From positions 3,472,001 through 3,536,000 of the forward strand of contig NW_022881625.1 in NCBI RefSeq assembly GCF_003369915.1: DNA of 64,000 bases, in the 5' to 3' direction. The position numbers and the translations under genes are program-made. Under the pieces are notes generated by a model, which did not search any database, was not told where the DNA came from, and was given only the letters and a program-made list of their open reading frames with translations. Shown piece by piece: positions 45,527 through 58,700 of the stretch (its first letter is position 1; each line of letters starts with the position of its first letter). Origin of the DNA: Drosophila miranda (Eukaryota; Arthropoda; Insecta; Diptera; Drosophilidae).

Positions 45527-47382
45527 TATACCCGATACTCAAAATGAGTATTGGGGTATATTAGATTTGTGGTAAAAGTGGATGTGTGTAACGTCCAGAA
45601 GGAATCGTTTCCGACCCAATAAAGTATATATATTCTTGATCAGCATCAATAGCCGAGTCGATTGAGCCCTGTCTGTCTGTCCGTCCGTCTGTCCGTCTGT
45701 CCGTCCCCTTCAGCGCCTAGTGCTCAAAGACTATAAGAGCTAGAGCAACGATGTTTTGGATCCAGACTTCTGTGATATGTCACTGCTACAAAAATATTTC
45801 AAAACTTGGGGTATTGGTATATTAGATTTGTGGTAAAAGTGGATGTGTGTAACGTCCAGAAGGAATCGTTTCCGACCCCATAAAGTATATATATTCTTGA
45901 TCAGCATCAATAGCCGAGTCGATTGAGCCCTGTCTGTCTGTCCGTCCGTCCGTCTGTCCGTCTGTCCGTCCCCTTCAGCGCCTAGTGCTCAAAGACTATA
46001 AGAGCTAGAGCAACGATGTTTTGGATCCAGACTTCTGTGATATGTCACTGCTACAAAAATATTTCAAAACTTGGGGTATTGGTATATTAGATTTGTGGTA
46101 AAAGTGGATGTGTGTAACGTCCAGAAGGAATCGTTTCCGACCCCATAAAGTATATATATTCTTGATCAGCATCAATAGCCGAGTCGATTGAGCCCTGTCT
46201 GTCTGTCCGTCCGTCCGTCTGTCCGTCTGTCCGTCTATCCGTCCCCTTCAGCGCCTAGTGCTCAAAGACTATAAGAGCTAGAGCAACGATGTTTTGGATC
46301 CAGACTTCTGTGATATGTCACTGCTACAAAAATATTTCAAAACTTGGGGTATTGGTATATTAGATTTGTGGTAAAAGTGGATGTGTGTAACGTCCAGAAG
46401 GAATCGTTTCCGACCCCATAAAGTATATATATTCTTGATCAGCATCAATAGCCGAGTCGATTGAGCCCTGTCTGTCTGTCCGTCCGTCCGTCTGTCCGTC
46501 TGTCCGTCTGTCCGTCTATCCGTCCCCTTCAGCGCCTAGTGCTCAAAGACTATAAGAGCTAGAGCAACGATGTTTTGGATCCACAAAGGACAAAAATCTG
46601 TGGCATCCACAATTTTAAAGATATGAGAAAACCAAAAACGTTGAATTGTAGAGAATGACCATATCTTTAAGACTGCGGAATCTGAATTGGATCGTATTAT
46701 TATTATAGCCAGCATCAAGAAAACAATTTCATTTTTTCTTGCCCTGTCTCTCTCTAACACACACGTAGCATAGGCGGCTTTGCTTAGAGTAAAACATTAG
46801 CGCCTAGATCTCAGAGACTACAAAAGCTAGAGCAACCAAATTTTGTATCCAAACTCCTAATATATCGGACCGAGACGAGTTTGTTTCAAAATTTCGCCAC
46901 ACCCCCTTCCGCCCCCGCAAAGGACGAAAATCTGGGGATATTGAAAAATCTCAGAGACTATTAAGGCTGGAGTAACCAAATTTGGTATCTGCACTCCTGT
47001 TAGATCTTACTATAAAACGTGTATCTCAAAATTTCGCCCCACCCCCTTCCGCCCCCACAAAAGACGAAAATCTGTTGCATCCACAATATTGCAAATTCGA
47101 GAAAACTAAAAACGCAGAATCATAGATAATGACCATATCTATCAGATTGCTGAATCTGGATCACATCAGATCATTTTTATAGCCAAAAGGAACAAATCAA
47201 TTTGCACTGGCTACGCAGCGCCCGACGTCACGCTCAGACTGATTTTCTGTCTCTCTCGCACGCACTCTTTGTCGTGTCGTTCAATATTAGCGGCGTCTGC
47301 CGGAGGAGAGCCATACTGACTAAGTATCGGGTATAACTGTAGAGTTGCGGTGTCCGCAGCAACTCACAACGTTCCCCCTCGT
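45527..47382 (+). mobile_element. Helitron-like array element E3 with three-fold internal repeat
   Basis: Starts TATACCCGATACT at 45527. Its first 270-280 bases are repeated in tandem: new copies begin at about 45806, 46071 and 46344 at the GGGGTATTGGTATATTAG junction, with periods near 265 and 273 that vary with the (GTCY)n length. The rest of the element is normal and ends at 47335 plus tail. Confidence 0.82.
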
Positions 47383-49316
47383 TATACCCGATACTCAAAA
47401 TGAGTATTGGGGTATATTAGATTTGTGGTAAAAGTGGATGTGTGTAACGTCCAGAAGGAATCGTTTCCGACCCCATAAAGTATATATATTCTTGATCAGA
47501 ATCAATAGCCGAGTCGATTGAGCCATGTCTGTCTGTCCGTCTGTCCGTCCGTCCGTCCGTCCGTCTGTCCGTCTGTCCGTCTGTCCGTCCCCTTCAGCGC
47601 CTAGTGCTCAAAGACTATAAGAGCTAGAGCAACGATGTTTTGGATCCAGACATCTGTGATATGTCACTGCTACAAAAATATTTCAAAGCTTGGGGTATTG
47701 GTATATTAGATTTGTGGTAAAAGTGGATGTGTGTAACGTCCAGAAGGAATCGTTTCCGACCCCATAAAGTATATATATTCTTGATCAGCATCAATAGCCG
47801 AGTCGATTGAGCCCTGTCTGTCTGTCCGTCCGTCCGTCTGTCCGTCTGTCCGTCCCCTTCAGCGCCTAGTGCTCAAAGACTATAAGAGCTAGAGCAACGA
47901 TGTTTTGGATCCAGACTTCTGTGATATGTCACTGCTACAAAAATATTTCAAAACTTGGGGTATTGGTATATTAGATTTGTGGTAAAAGTGGATGTGTGTA
48001 ACGTCCAGAAGGAATCGTTTCCGACCCCATAAAGTATATATATTCTTGATCAGCATCAATAGCCGAGTCGATTGAGCCCTGTCTGTCTGTCCGTCCGTCC
48101 GTCTGTCCGTCTGTCCGTCCCCTTCAGCGCCTAGTGCTCAAAGACTATAAGAGCTAGAGCAACGATGTTTTGGATCCAGACTTCTGTGATATGTCACTGC
48201 TACAAAAATATTTCAAAACTTGGGGTATTGGTATATTAGATTTGTGGTAAAAGTGGATGTGTGTAACGTCCAGAAGGAATCGTTTCCGACCCCATAAAGT
48301 ATATATATTCTTGATCAGCATCAATAGCCGAGTCGATTGAGCCCTGTCTGTCTGTCCGTCCGTCCGTCTGTCCGTCTGTCCGTCTATCCGTCCCCTTCAG
48401 CGCCTAGTGCTCAAAGACTATAAGAGCTAGAGCAACGATGTTTTGGATCCAGACTTCTGTGATATGTCACTGCAACAAAAATTTTTCAAAACTTCGCCCC
48501 GCCCACTTCCGCCCCCACAAAGGTCGAAAATCTGTGGCATCCACAATTTTAAAGATATGAGAAAACCAAAAACGTAGAATTGTAGAGAATGACCATATCT
48601 TTAAGACTGCGGAATCTGAATTGGATCGTATTATTATTATAGCCAGCATCAAGAAAACAATTTCATTTTTTCTCGCCCTGTCTCTCTCTAACACACACGT
48701 AGCATAGGCGGCTTTGCTTAGAGTAAAACATTAGCGCCTAGATCTCAGAGACTACAAAAGCTAGAGCAACCAAATTTGGTATCCACACTCCTAATATAAC
48801 GGACCGAGACGAGTTTGTTTCAAAATTTCGCCACACCCCCTTCCGCCCCCGCAAAGGACGAAAATCTGGGGATATTCAAAAATCTCAGAGACTATTAAGG
48901 CTGGAGTAACCAAATTTGGTATCTGCACTCCTGTTAGATCTTACTATAAAACGTGTATCTCAAAATTTCGCCCCACCCCCTTCCGCCCCCACAAAGGACG
49001 AAAATTTGTTGCATCCACAATATTGCAAATTCGAGAAAACTAAAAACGCAGAATCATAGATAATGACCATATCTATCAGATTGCTGAATCTGGATCAGAT
49101 CAGATCATTTTTATAGCCAAAAGGAACAAATCAATTTGCACTGGCTACGCAGCGCCCGACGTCACGCTCAGACTGATTTTCTGTCTCTCTCGCACGCACT
49201 CTTTGTCGTGTCGTTCAATATTAGCGGCGTCTGCCGGAGGAGAGCCATACTGACTAAGTAACGGGTATAACTGTAGAGTTGCGGTGTCCGCAGCAACTCA
49301 CAACGTTCCCCCTCGT
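47383..49316 (+). mobile_element. Helitron-like array element E4 with three-fold internal repeat
   Basis: As E3, with internal repeat starts at about 47690, 47955 and 48230. Its right part keeps the CTTCGCCCCGCCCACTTCC stretch that E1-E3 lost, so it is not a simple copy of E3. The right inverted end is changed to AGTAACGGGTATA. Confidence 0.82.
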
Positions 49317-51024
49317 TATACCCGATACTCAAAATGAGTATTGGGGTATATTAGATTTGTGGTAAAAGTTGATGTGTGTAACGTCCAGAAGGAATCGTTT
49401 CCGACCCAATAAAGTATATATATTCTTGATCAGCATCAATAGCCGAGTCGATTGAGCCATGTCTGTCTGTCCGTCTGTCCGTCCGTCCGTCCGTCCGTCT
49501 GTCCGTCTGTCCGTCTGTCCGTCTGTCCGTCCCCTTCAGCGCCTAGTGCTCAAAGACTATAAGAGCTAGAGCAACGATGTTTTGGATCCAGACTTCTGTG
49601 ATATGTCACTGCAACAAAAATATTTCAAAACTTGGGTATTGTATATTAGATTTGTGGTAAAAGTGGATGTGTGTAACGTCCAGAAGGAATCGTTTCCGAC
49701 CCCATAAAGTATATATATTCTTGATCAGAATCAATAGCCGAGTCGATTGAGCCATGTGTGTCTGTCCGTCTGTCCGTCCGTCCGTCCGTCCGTCTGTCCG
49801 TCTGTCCGTCTGTCCGTCCCCTTCAGCGCCTAGTGCTCAAAGACTATAAGAGCTAGAGCAACGATGTTTTGGATCCAGACTTCTGTGATATGTCACTGCT
49901 ACAAAAATATTCAAAACTTGGGTATTGGTATATAGATTTTGTATGTGTGTAACGTCCAGAAGAATCGTTTCCGACCCATAAAGTATATATATTCTTGATC
50001 AGAATCAATAGCCGAGTCGATTGAGCCCTGTCTGTCTGTCCGTCCGTCCGTCCGTCCGTCCCGTCCCCTTCAGCGCCTAGTGCTCAAAGACTATAAGAGC
50101 TAGAGCAACGATGTTTTGGATCCAGACTTCTGTGATATGTCACTGCAACAAAAATATTTCAAAACTTCGCCCCACCCACTTCCGCCCCCACAAAGGACGA
50201 AAATCTGTGGCATCCACATTTTTAAAGATACGATAAAACCAAAAACGCAGAATCGGTAAGGATGACCATATCTTCTACAGTGCAAAATCTGAACCAGATC
50301 GTATAATGATTATAGCCAGAATCAAGAAAACAATTTTATTCTTCCTCGCTCTGTCTCTCTCTAACACACAGGTTTCATGGTCGGTTTTGTCAATTGCAAA
50401 ATATGAGTTCAAGGATCTCAGAACCTATAAAAGCCAGAGCAACCAAATTTGGTATCCACACTCCTGTGATATCGGACCTTGACCGTTTCGTGTCAAAATT
50501 TCGCCACCCCCCCTTCCGCCCCCGCAAAGGACGAAAATCTGGGGCATCCACAAATCTCAGAGACTATTAAGGCTAGAGTTACCAAATTTGGTATCCGCAC
50601 TTCTGTTAGATCTCACTATAAAACGTATATCTCAGAATTTCGCCCCACCCCCTTCCGCCCCCACAAAGAACGAAAATCTGTTGCATCCACAATATTGCAC
50701 ATTCGAGAAAACTAAAAACGCAGAATCATAGATAATGACCATATCTATCAGATTGCTGAATCTGGATCAGATCATTTTTGTAGCCAAAAGCAATAAATCA
50801 ATTTTCAGTGGCTACGCAGCGCCCGACGTCACGCTCAGACTGATTTTCTGTCTCTCTCGCACGCCCTCTTTGTCGTATGGTTCAATATTAGCGGCGTCTG
50901 CCGCAGGAGAGCCATACTGACTTAGTATCGGGTATCCCGGCTACCGCCTTAACCTAACCTAACCTAGTATCGGGTATAACTGTAGAGTTGCGGTGTCCGC
51001 AGCAACTCACAACGTTCCACCTCG
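49317..51024 (+). mobile_element. Helitron-like array element E5, with internal repeats and the older 3' end
   Basis: Two internal repeat starts (about 49635 and 49917), the second with several single-base losses. The right half matches the element at 10970-12109, including the CCTAA-containing duplicated end and the CACCTCGT tail abutting the feo poly(A). So the array grew at the same insertion site as the second element of the 9843-12109 pair. Confidence 0.82.
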
Positions 51025-51166
51025 TTTTTTTTTGGTTCGGTTGTCCTTCTTGAAGGTAATTTAATTTTTATTGGGCCAACATCGAAAATAAATGAAACAG
51101 AGATAAACAGATAAAGGTACAAAAAATGAAATCAAACATAAAACGCAAATAAAAATTCCAATAATC

Positions 51167-53222
51167 TCATCGTGGATTCGGCCACATGCGACTTTCACGT
51201 GGCGATGGGAGCTTCAATTGATTGCCAAATCGAGGCCTCTCCTCCGGATTGACCGCCTGCTTTGACGGTGTGTTGGCGGCCGACGCCACCGAATTGTGGT
51301 TTACGAGGACATGGCGAATTCGTGGCACAGCCACGCGATTGCGCTGATGCTGAGCCCCGCCGACGGGCAGCACTGAGGAGCGACTCGTGGGCACCAATTC
51401 TTCATAGGAGATCCCGGCTCCGCGGTCATTTTCAGTGGTCTCATCGGTCATATACTCGGAATCGCTGGGCAATCTTGTATCCGGCACCGCTGATTTTGTG
51501 CGTGGCTTTTTGTTCGAGCGTGTGCCAATGCTGCGTCTGCCCAATCCCCCGCTGCGACGCAATATGTTGTCCAGGACGCGGACCCGCTTTAGTGGCGACT
51601 TGGACGCCTTCAGCTGGCTGTTGGCCAGCCGCTGTGCGGTAGACGGCGACGGGCGAATCGAATTCAGAGAGCTCATGAGGCTGCGCTTGGCGTTGGGAGT
51701 CCGATACCCCGAAGAGCTGGCGGCTGCTGATGGATTCAGTCGCTTGTGCAGATTCCCAGTGCTCTTGGTCATATTGGGAGTGATCAGCTGGATTGTTGGG
51801 GTCTTGCGCAACGACATTGTCGAGGTCGACATTAAGGACATGTTCTTCAAAGTTCGGGGCGTGCGAGGGGCCGTTGAACCGGCAGTCGGCGGTGGCATCA
51901 TCAATTTGCTGCTGCTGCCCGTCCTCGTGGTGGGCGGGGCCTTCTTGCGGGCCGAGCTCTGCTTGGCCTGCCGATAGTTCTCCCATTCGCCAGCCATCAG
52001 CTCCAGTATGTTCTCGCCATAAACCAGAAACGGGCCATGCGATTGCACCTCATAGGCGTGCACCAGTTCAGTGATCTGCTGCTCAATCTTGGGCAGCTCG
52101 AGGTGATGGCCTTGCGTTCCTTTTCCTCTTTAAGGAACTGGCCGCCACGATTTTTGAAACGATTCGGCTCGTTGGCCTTTGCCTCTAGAGCCTGCATGCG
52201 GGACCAAAGTTCTGCACGGCTCTCGTACAGATCGAAAATCTCCTTGTTGCACGTGTAGAAGCTCTTCAGATCATCCAGCTCCAGCTCGTGCAGCTCCAAC
52301 AGGTCTTCGTTGTAATACTTATTGTAGTAGTTGGAGAAACGCCTGCGCTCCTGCTGGCTCTTGAGCGTTAGATCCCACCACTTGCTTATCTCGACGCGCA
52401 GCTGCTCGATGAACGTCTTGAGGTTCTGGCTGCGCAGTGCCTGGCAGCGCTGCAGCTCCGAATGGAGGATGTCATAGGTGCGCTGCGTATTCTCGGTGCA
52501 CTCGCGCACTCGTCGCATGGCGCTCTCGTCCGTCTCCTGGAGGCGATCCCACAGCACGTAGATCTTCTCGCGCATGTCATGGATTTTGGAGCGCAGCTCC
52601 TGGATCTGCTCGGCATAACTGTTGCGCATCTGCCGCAGCCGCTCTAGTGTCTCTGATGTTAGATTGTGGCTCAGATCGTTCAGTAGGCGATCCTCTGCAT
52701 CGGTCTGGGGCATCAGCTCGAGCAGGAGCGCAGGTTGTCGAGATGGTCGCGAAAGCCGTCCATCTCATCGGGCAGGGGCAGCGGGTCCGCCAGTAGAGGG
52801 AGCGGCAGTGCGCCCAGCTCCTCGCAGAGCTGCTCCTGCTGGAGCAGCAGCTCCCCGACCTCCGCCCGACGTTTCGAGAGCTCCTCGCGCAGATGCTCAA
52901 TGCTTTTGTCCAGCTTCAGCTGCCAAATGATCAGTGGCACATCGTCGGGCCTCTGACCAATGTCCACCGTCTCATGGAGGAGTCGGGTGAGGTCGCTGGC
53001 CTCGGCTCGGAGTGCGGCTATGTCATCCAGGATGGCCGCCTGCTTCTCCCGCGACTCGGTCAGCAGATCCGTATAGAAATTATCCGCGTGCGCCTTGAGT
53101 TTGTGCAGAAAGTCCTCGCATGTCTTCGGCTCGAACATGAGGGACCACATTGAATGGAGCTGCTCCACATGCTCGCCAGTCATCTCAAGGATCTCTCCCT
53201 TGATGGAGGTTGGGTCAACCAT
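51167..53222 (-). pseudogene. feo: feo retrocopy 9, broken (sister of copy 2)
   Basis: Carries the same 70-base loss (near 52722) and the same PNRFKNRGG as copy 2. In addition, one base is lost at about 52098 in the KLPKIEQQ segment, a second frameshift. QQERRR replaces QQERKR. The complete tail is present and ends MWPNPR; SPSDSE is preceded by RL instead of RS. Poly(A) remnant at 51025-51033. Confidence 0.85.
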
Positions 53223-53397
53223 AGCCAATAGGAATGGGTCTTGTATTCGCGAATGGAAGGAATTTATGTGATGTGTGCAGGATTTCGATTGCACAATGTG
53301 TTGCTCAAGGAAAATGCCTCCGCACAGATAAGTGACGCCTCTCGTGTTGGCACAAATTGCACAATGAAAATTTTGTGTGCTTGATTTGCCTCATGCC

Positions 53398-55240
53398 TCA
53401 AAGCACAAAACAAGTTGATTCTGATTGACGTGCGGCCAAAAAAACACCTACTTTATATTGCAAATAAGTTCCTTCAAGGTTTTCCAGTTGTAAAGATAAT
53501 TTAGGATGAGAAATGTGTTTACTGTTGGGCAAATTGATCAGGGAGGAGCGGAAAGCGTTCTCCGTGGGATGATTGAACTCGATGCTAAAGTTCCGAATGA
53601 GTCGAGCGATGCCCAGCTCGAGCTCCATGTCCACGATGCGCTTTCCAACGCACATCCGGGGTCCAAATCCGAAGGGCAAGAACACAAACGGATTCTTCAG
53701 CTTCAAGTCATTTGCCGGGCATTGCCCGTTGGAGTCTGTGGCGTTACGAATCCAACGTTCTGGCAGGAACTCAGCAGCCTTGGGGAAGTGCTCCTCGCTT
53801 GATAGCAAGCTCAGGGGAACCATCGACACACAGGTACCAGCTGGCACTTGGTATCCGCTCAAAACGCTGTCCTGATTGAGAAATCGGCCATTGCCGATGA
53901 CCAAAGGATAGATCCGTTGTGACTGTTTGATGCAGGCACGTGGATAGGGAACGTTCTTCATCGATGCCTCAGTGAATTCGGAGTCCTTCTCGGGTAGAAC
54001 CTTCATCACCTCTTCTCGGAGTACGGCCTGCTTCTCCGGATTCTTGGCAAGGCACAGCAAGGCCGCTGTAAAGGTACTTGAGGTCTGGAAAAAAAGGATG
54101 TATGAGATAAGGGTAAGTATGAGAACAACAGACTACGTACGGTATCCACTCCGGCCATTAGCATGTCCATGGCCATGATTGTGGCCACCTTCTTGTCGAC
54201 CTTGAGCAGCTTTTCCAGTACACTCTGCTCGTTCTCAGGACGGACAACACCCTCTTTGGCTTCCTTCTCCAATCGTTTTACCGCCTCATCAATATATGCC
54301 GATATAATGTACAGAATGGTGTCGAGAATGTTCATCATTTTCATCAGTTTGGGCGTTTTGAACATGCGCCAGGCGGAGGGCTTCAGCTCCAGATCAGCAG
54401 ATACTTTAAAGAAATCTTCCAAGAAGTGGAAAAGCTGTGTTGCTTCGATCCTTTTGTTCGACTCCTTCAGCAGTCCCAACTGCCTGTCCAATGCCACGAC
54501 GTAGACTGACTCCAGGGTCCAGCGATTGATGGTGTCTATGAAGTTATCAGGAACCTCTAGAGTGCTGGCATCACGGATGGCTTTAATGCTTTAAATGGAA
54601 AACAGTTTTTAAGTATTTAAAGAAACACATTTGTGGAATGGCCTACCGCTGCACAAATTCCTGATTGACCTGGGACATTTTCTTGTAGTAAGGCCTCGCG
54701 TTCTTGGGCTGCATGAGGACTGGATTTACAGCCGATCGAAAGTCGCCCCACGCCTTTCCTTGGGTTGGTGCGACGCCCTCGACGCCCTGAAAGAAATCCT
54801 TTCTGTGCGTCTGCCGATGGTACAAAAGAGCGTCGGCGCCAGGCCGATTTGGCCACGTGCTCTCGGGCCGGAATACTACCTCGAAGTCCTTGGGATTGTG
54901 TGTGCACAACATGAATGCTGCCATAGTCTTCGCGCATGGCCATTATCAACTCCGCAAGGTCCTTGTTCTTATATTTACCCCCTGGCATGAACATTTTGGG
55001 AATCAGAGATATCAAATTGGCCCGAGGCAACTGCCTGAAGGGACGCGCCTGCTGCCACTCTGCATCGTCTCGCGTTAGAGCTGCAGCAGCTGTGGTCTGC
55101 CGGCGCTGGAAATGATCGGTATTGAGGCATTTTACATACCAAATCATTGCCACCTTCTATCCTCTAACCTGCTGTCCACTGAAAGAGACGGCCGCCACTT
55201 GCTTGTGAGCTACGGCAATTCCACTACTGATTTTCAACAT
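53398..55240 (-). pseudogene. Cyp12: Chimeric CYP12 P450, type B/A (copy 10, sister of copy 3)
   Basis: Exons are 55169-55240, 54647-55105, 54141-54588 and 53398-54084, sizes identical to copy 3, with the same 29-base exon 2 loss, the same B-to-A switch (near 54173) and the same KQSQR in place of the ExxR motif. A few replacements distinguish it (MLKISSG, SVYVVA, RPEST for RHEGT). The shared lesions show that the chimera formed once and was then copied as part of a larger block. Confidence 0.84.
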
Positions 55241-56330
55241 ATTTTTGCCTTTTCTATGATCTTAACTCGTCCGCAACAAAAACTCAACTGAGGCGCAGAA
55301 AAGGCGATTTGGTAAAGTTCGCATAAATATTACGCAATGAAATCATTGCAGGAATTGATTAAAGAGATGAAAAATCATTCGTATAATCATAATATAAGTA
55401 ATATGGAATTACATTTGATGTGCAGGAATTAAAGTTCAGTTTGTCGATATTTTAATAGCTATTCCATAGCCATGTTTAACGCACAAATGATTGTAACTTT
55501 TAAGGAAATCAATTTTCTATAGGATTTTTTTCCATTTTTTAAACGAAGTCAAATAAAATATACCCCACCATTCCCTAGAAAATGTTTGAGTATCATGATG
55601 ACTTGCAAATATGATATCTAATCAGTTGCACAACTGATTAGCAATTTGCTGGTAAACACTTATATGCAGGTTCTACAGCACTTACCAAGAGATACGAACA
55701 CTTCAATTGTTGGGAAAGGTAAGCTTTCCATGTCAACAATTCAGAGCCTTATTGATGTTTATGTTTGTAGGTTTTACATGTTTAAAGGTAGGTCTGAAAC
55801 AGGACCAATATCAAAATGTCGTTCATATGATAGCTATATAATGTGGTTCCTTATTGATTTTTATGTTTGTAGGTTCTACATGTTCAAAGGTAGATCCTCT
55901 TCCATGCCATTATCAATACTTCGTTCAATATGACAGCTATTAATATTGTCGTTCCTTATATATGTTTATATTTGTAGGTTCTATCGATACTTCGTTTATA
56001 TGTCATTCGATGTGCTCTGTTTCGAAGAATGATCTGTGTATTCATGAAACTTAAGGAGCGTCAAAACTGAGAGACTAGTTTGAATAGAAACAGGTATAAG
56101 ATGGATAGACGGACATGGCTAAATCGACTTGCATATTAATCTAGGAATATAGTATTATGATTGATCTGACTCTCAATGAAATGAAACAAATAAATCGCCA
56201 TAATTATGGCATCAGATTTTTTGGCCAAATTTAATTTATTGGGCATGGAATGGTCGGTAGACTGCCGAAAGTTTTGGGCCTGATAATAATATAAACAAGC
56301 TAATCTTTAGCGCTTTTTTATATCTTGTTA
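55241..56330. other. Type B flank joined to type A flank tail
   Basis: 55241 to about 56145 matches 16326-17231, including the degenerate repeat at 55650-55990. At the shared TAGGAATATAGTA the sequence passes into the last 190 bases of the type A flank (TTATGATTGATCTGACTCTC onward) and then the feo poly(A). Copy 3 lacks this added piece. No gene is seen. Confidence 0.55.
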
Positions 56331-56467
56331 TTTTTTTTTTTTTTGGTTCGGTTGTCCTTCTTGAAGGTAATTTAATTTTTATTGGGCCAACATCGAAAAT
56401 AAATGAAACAGATAAAGGTACAAAAAATAAAATCAAACATAAAACGCAAATAAAAATTCCAATAATC

Positions 56468-58525
56468 TCATCGTGGATTCGGCCACATGCGACTTTCACG
56501 TGGCGATGGGAGCTTCAATTGATTGCCAAATCGAGGCCTCTCCTCCTGATTGACCGCCTGCTTTGACGGTGTGTTGGCGGCCGACGCCACCGAATTGTGG
56601 TTTACGAGCACAGCCACGCGATTGCGCTGACCCCGTCGGGCAGCACTGAGGAGCGACTCGTGGGCACCAATTCTTCATAAGAGATCCCGGCTTCGCGGTC
56701 ATTTTCAGTGGTCTAATCGGTCATATACTCGGAATCGCTGGGCGATCTTGTATCCGGCACCGCTGATTTTGTGCGTGGCTTCTTGTTCGAGCGTGTGCCA
56801 ATGCTGCGTCTGCCCAATCCCCCGCTGCGACGCAATATGTTGTCCAGGACGCGGACCCGCTTTAGTGGCGACTTGGACGCCTTCAGCTGGCTGTTGGCCA
56901 GCCGCTGTGCGGTAGACGGCGACGGGCGTATCGAATTCAGAGAGCTCATGAGGCTTTGCTTGGCGTTGGGAGTCCGATACCCCGAAGAGCTGGCGGCTGC
57001 TGATGGATTCAGTCGCTTGTGCAGATTCCCAGTGCTCTTGGTCATATTGGGAGTGATCAGCTGGATTGTTGGGGTCTTGCGCAACGACATTGTCGAGGTC
57101 GACATTGAGGACATGTTCTTCAAAGTTCGGGGCGTGCGAGGGGCCGTTGAACCGGCAGTCGGCGGTGGCATCATCAATTTGCTGCTGCTGCCCGTCCTCG
57201 TGGTGGGCGGGGCCTTCTTGCGGGCCGAGCTCTGCTTGGCCTGCCGATAGTTCTCCCATTCGCCAGCCATCAGCTCCAGTATGTTCTCGCCATAAACCAG
57301 AAACGGGCCATGCGATTGCACCTCATAGGCGTGCACCAGTTCAGTGATCTGCTGCTCAATCTTGGACAGCTTCGAGGTGATGGCCTTGCGTTCCTTTTCC
57401 TCTTTAAGGAACTGGCCGCCACGATTGTTGAAACGATTCGGCTCGTTGGCCTTTGCCTCTAGAGCCTGCATGCGGGACCAAAGTTCTGCACGGCTCTCGT
57501 ACAGATCGAAAACCTCCTTGCTGCACGTGTAGAAGCTCTTCAGATCATCCAGCTCCAGCTCGTGCAGCTCCAACAGGTCTTCGTTATAATACTTATTGTA
57601 GTAGTTGGAGAAACGCTTTCGCTCCTGCTGGCTCTTGAGCGTTAGATCCCACCACTTGCTTATCTCGACGCGCAGCTGCTCGATGAACGTCTTGAGGTTC
57701 TGGCTGCGCAGTGCCTGGCAGCGCTGCAGCTCCGAATGGAGGATGTCATAGGTGCGCTGCGTATTCTCGGTGCACTCGCGCACTCGTCGCATGGCGCTCT
57801 CGTCCGTCTCCTGGAGGCGATCCCACAGCACGTAGATCTTCTCGCGCATGTCATGGATTTTGGAGCGCAGCTCCTGGATCTGCTCGGCATAACTGTTGCG
57901 CATCTGCCGCAGCCGCTCTAGTGTCTCTGGTGTTAGATTGTGGCTCAGATCGTTCAGTAGGCGATCCTCTGCATCGGTCTGGGGCATCAGCTCGAGCATC
58001 TTCATGTCATGCTTTATGGCCTTGCGCAGCTGGTCCAGCTCCGTCTGGCGCACTGCGCGCTGAGAGCGCAGGTTGTCGATATGGTCGCGAAAGCCGTCCC
58101 TCTCATCGGGCAGGGGCAGCGGGTCCGCCAGTAGAGGGAGCGGCACTGCGCCCAGCTCTTCGCAGAGCTGCTCCTGCTGGAGCAGCAGCTCCCCGATCTC
58201 CGCCCGACGTTTCGAGAGCTCCTCGCGCAGATGCTCAATGCTTTTGTCCAGCTTCAGCTGCCATATGATCAGTGGCACATCGTCGGGCCTCTGACCAATG
58301 TCCACCGTCTCATGGAGGAGTCGGGTGAGGTCGCTGGCCTCGGCTCGGAGTGCGGCTATGTCATCCAGGATGGCCGCCTGCTTCTCCCGCGACTCGGTCA
58401 GCAGATCCGTATAGAAATTATCCGCGTGCGCCTTGAGTTTGTGCACTCCACATTGAATGGAGCTGCTCCACATGCTCGCCAGTCATCTCAAGGATCTCTC
58501 CCTTGATGGAGGTTGGGTCAACCAT
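56468..58525 (-). pseudogene. feo: feo retrocopy 10, long open part but both ends damaged
   Basis: Second-best feo copy: 57 bases into the N-terminal region the LMFEPKTCEDFL segment is missing (about 58446, frameshift), after which a frame runs unbroken from 58473 to 56713 through rod, microtubule-binding block and most of the tail. That frame ends in SEYMTD and a TAA shared with copy 4. The N-terminal loss is shared with copies 5 and 11. So this copy is a mosaic of two lineages. It reads DERDGFRDHIDN where others have DEMDGFRDHLDN. Poly(A) of 14 at 56331-56344. Confidence 0.84.
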
Positions 58526-58700
58526 AGCCAATAGGAATGGGTCTTGTATTCGCGAATGGAAGGAATTTATGTGATGTGTGCAGGATTTCGATTGCACAAT
58601 GTGTTGCTCAAGGTAAATGCCTCCGCACAGATAAGTGACGCCTCTCGTGTTGGCACAAATTGCACAATGCAAATTTTGTGTGCTTGATTTGCCTCATGCC

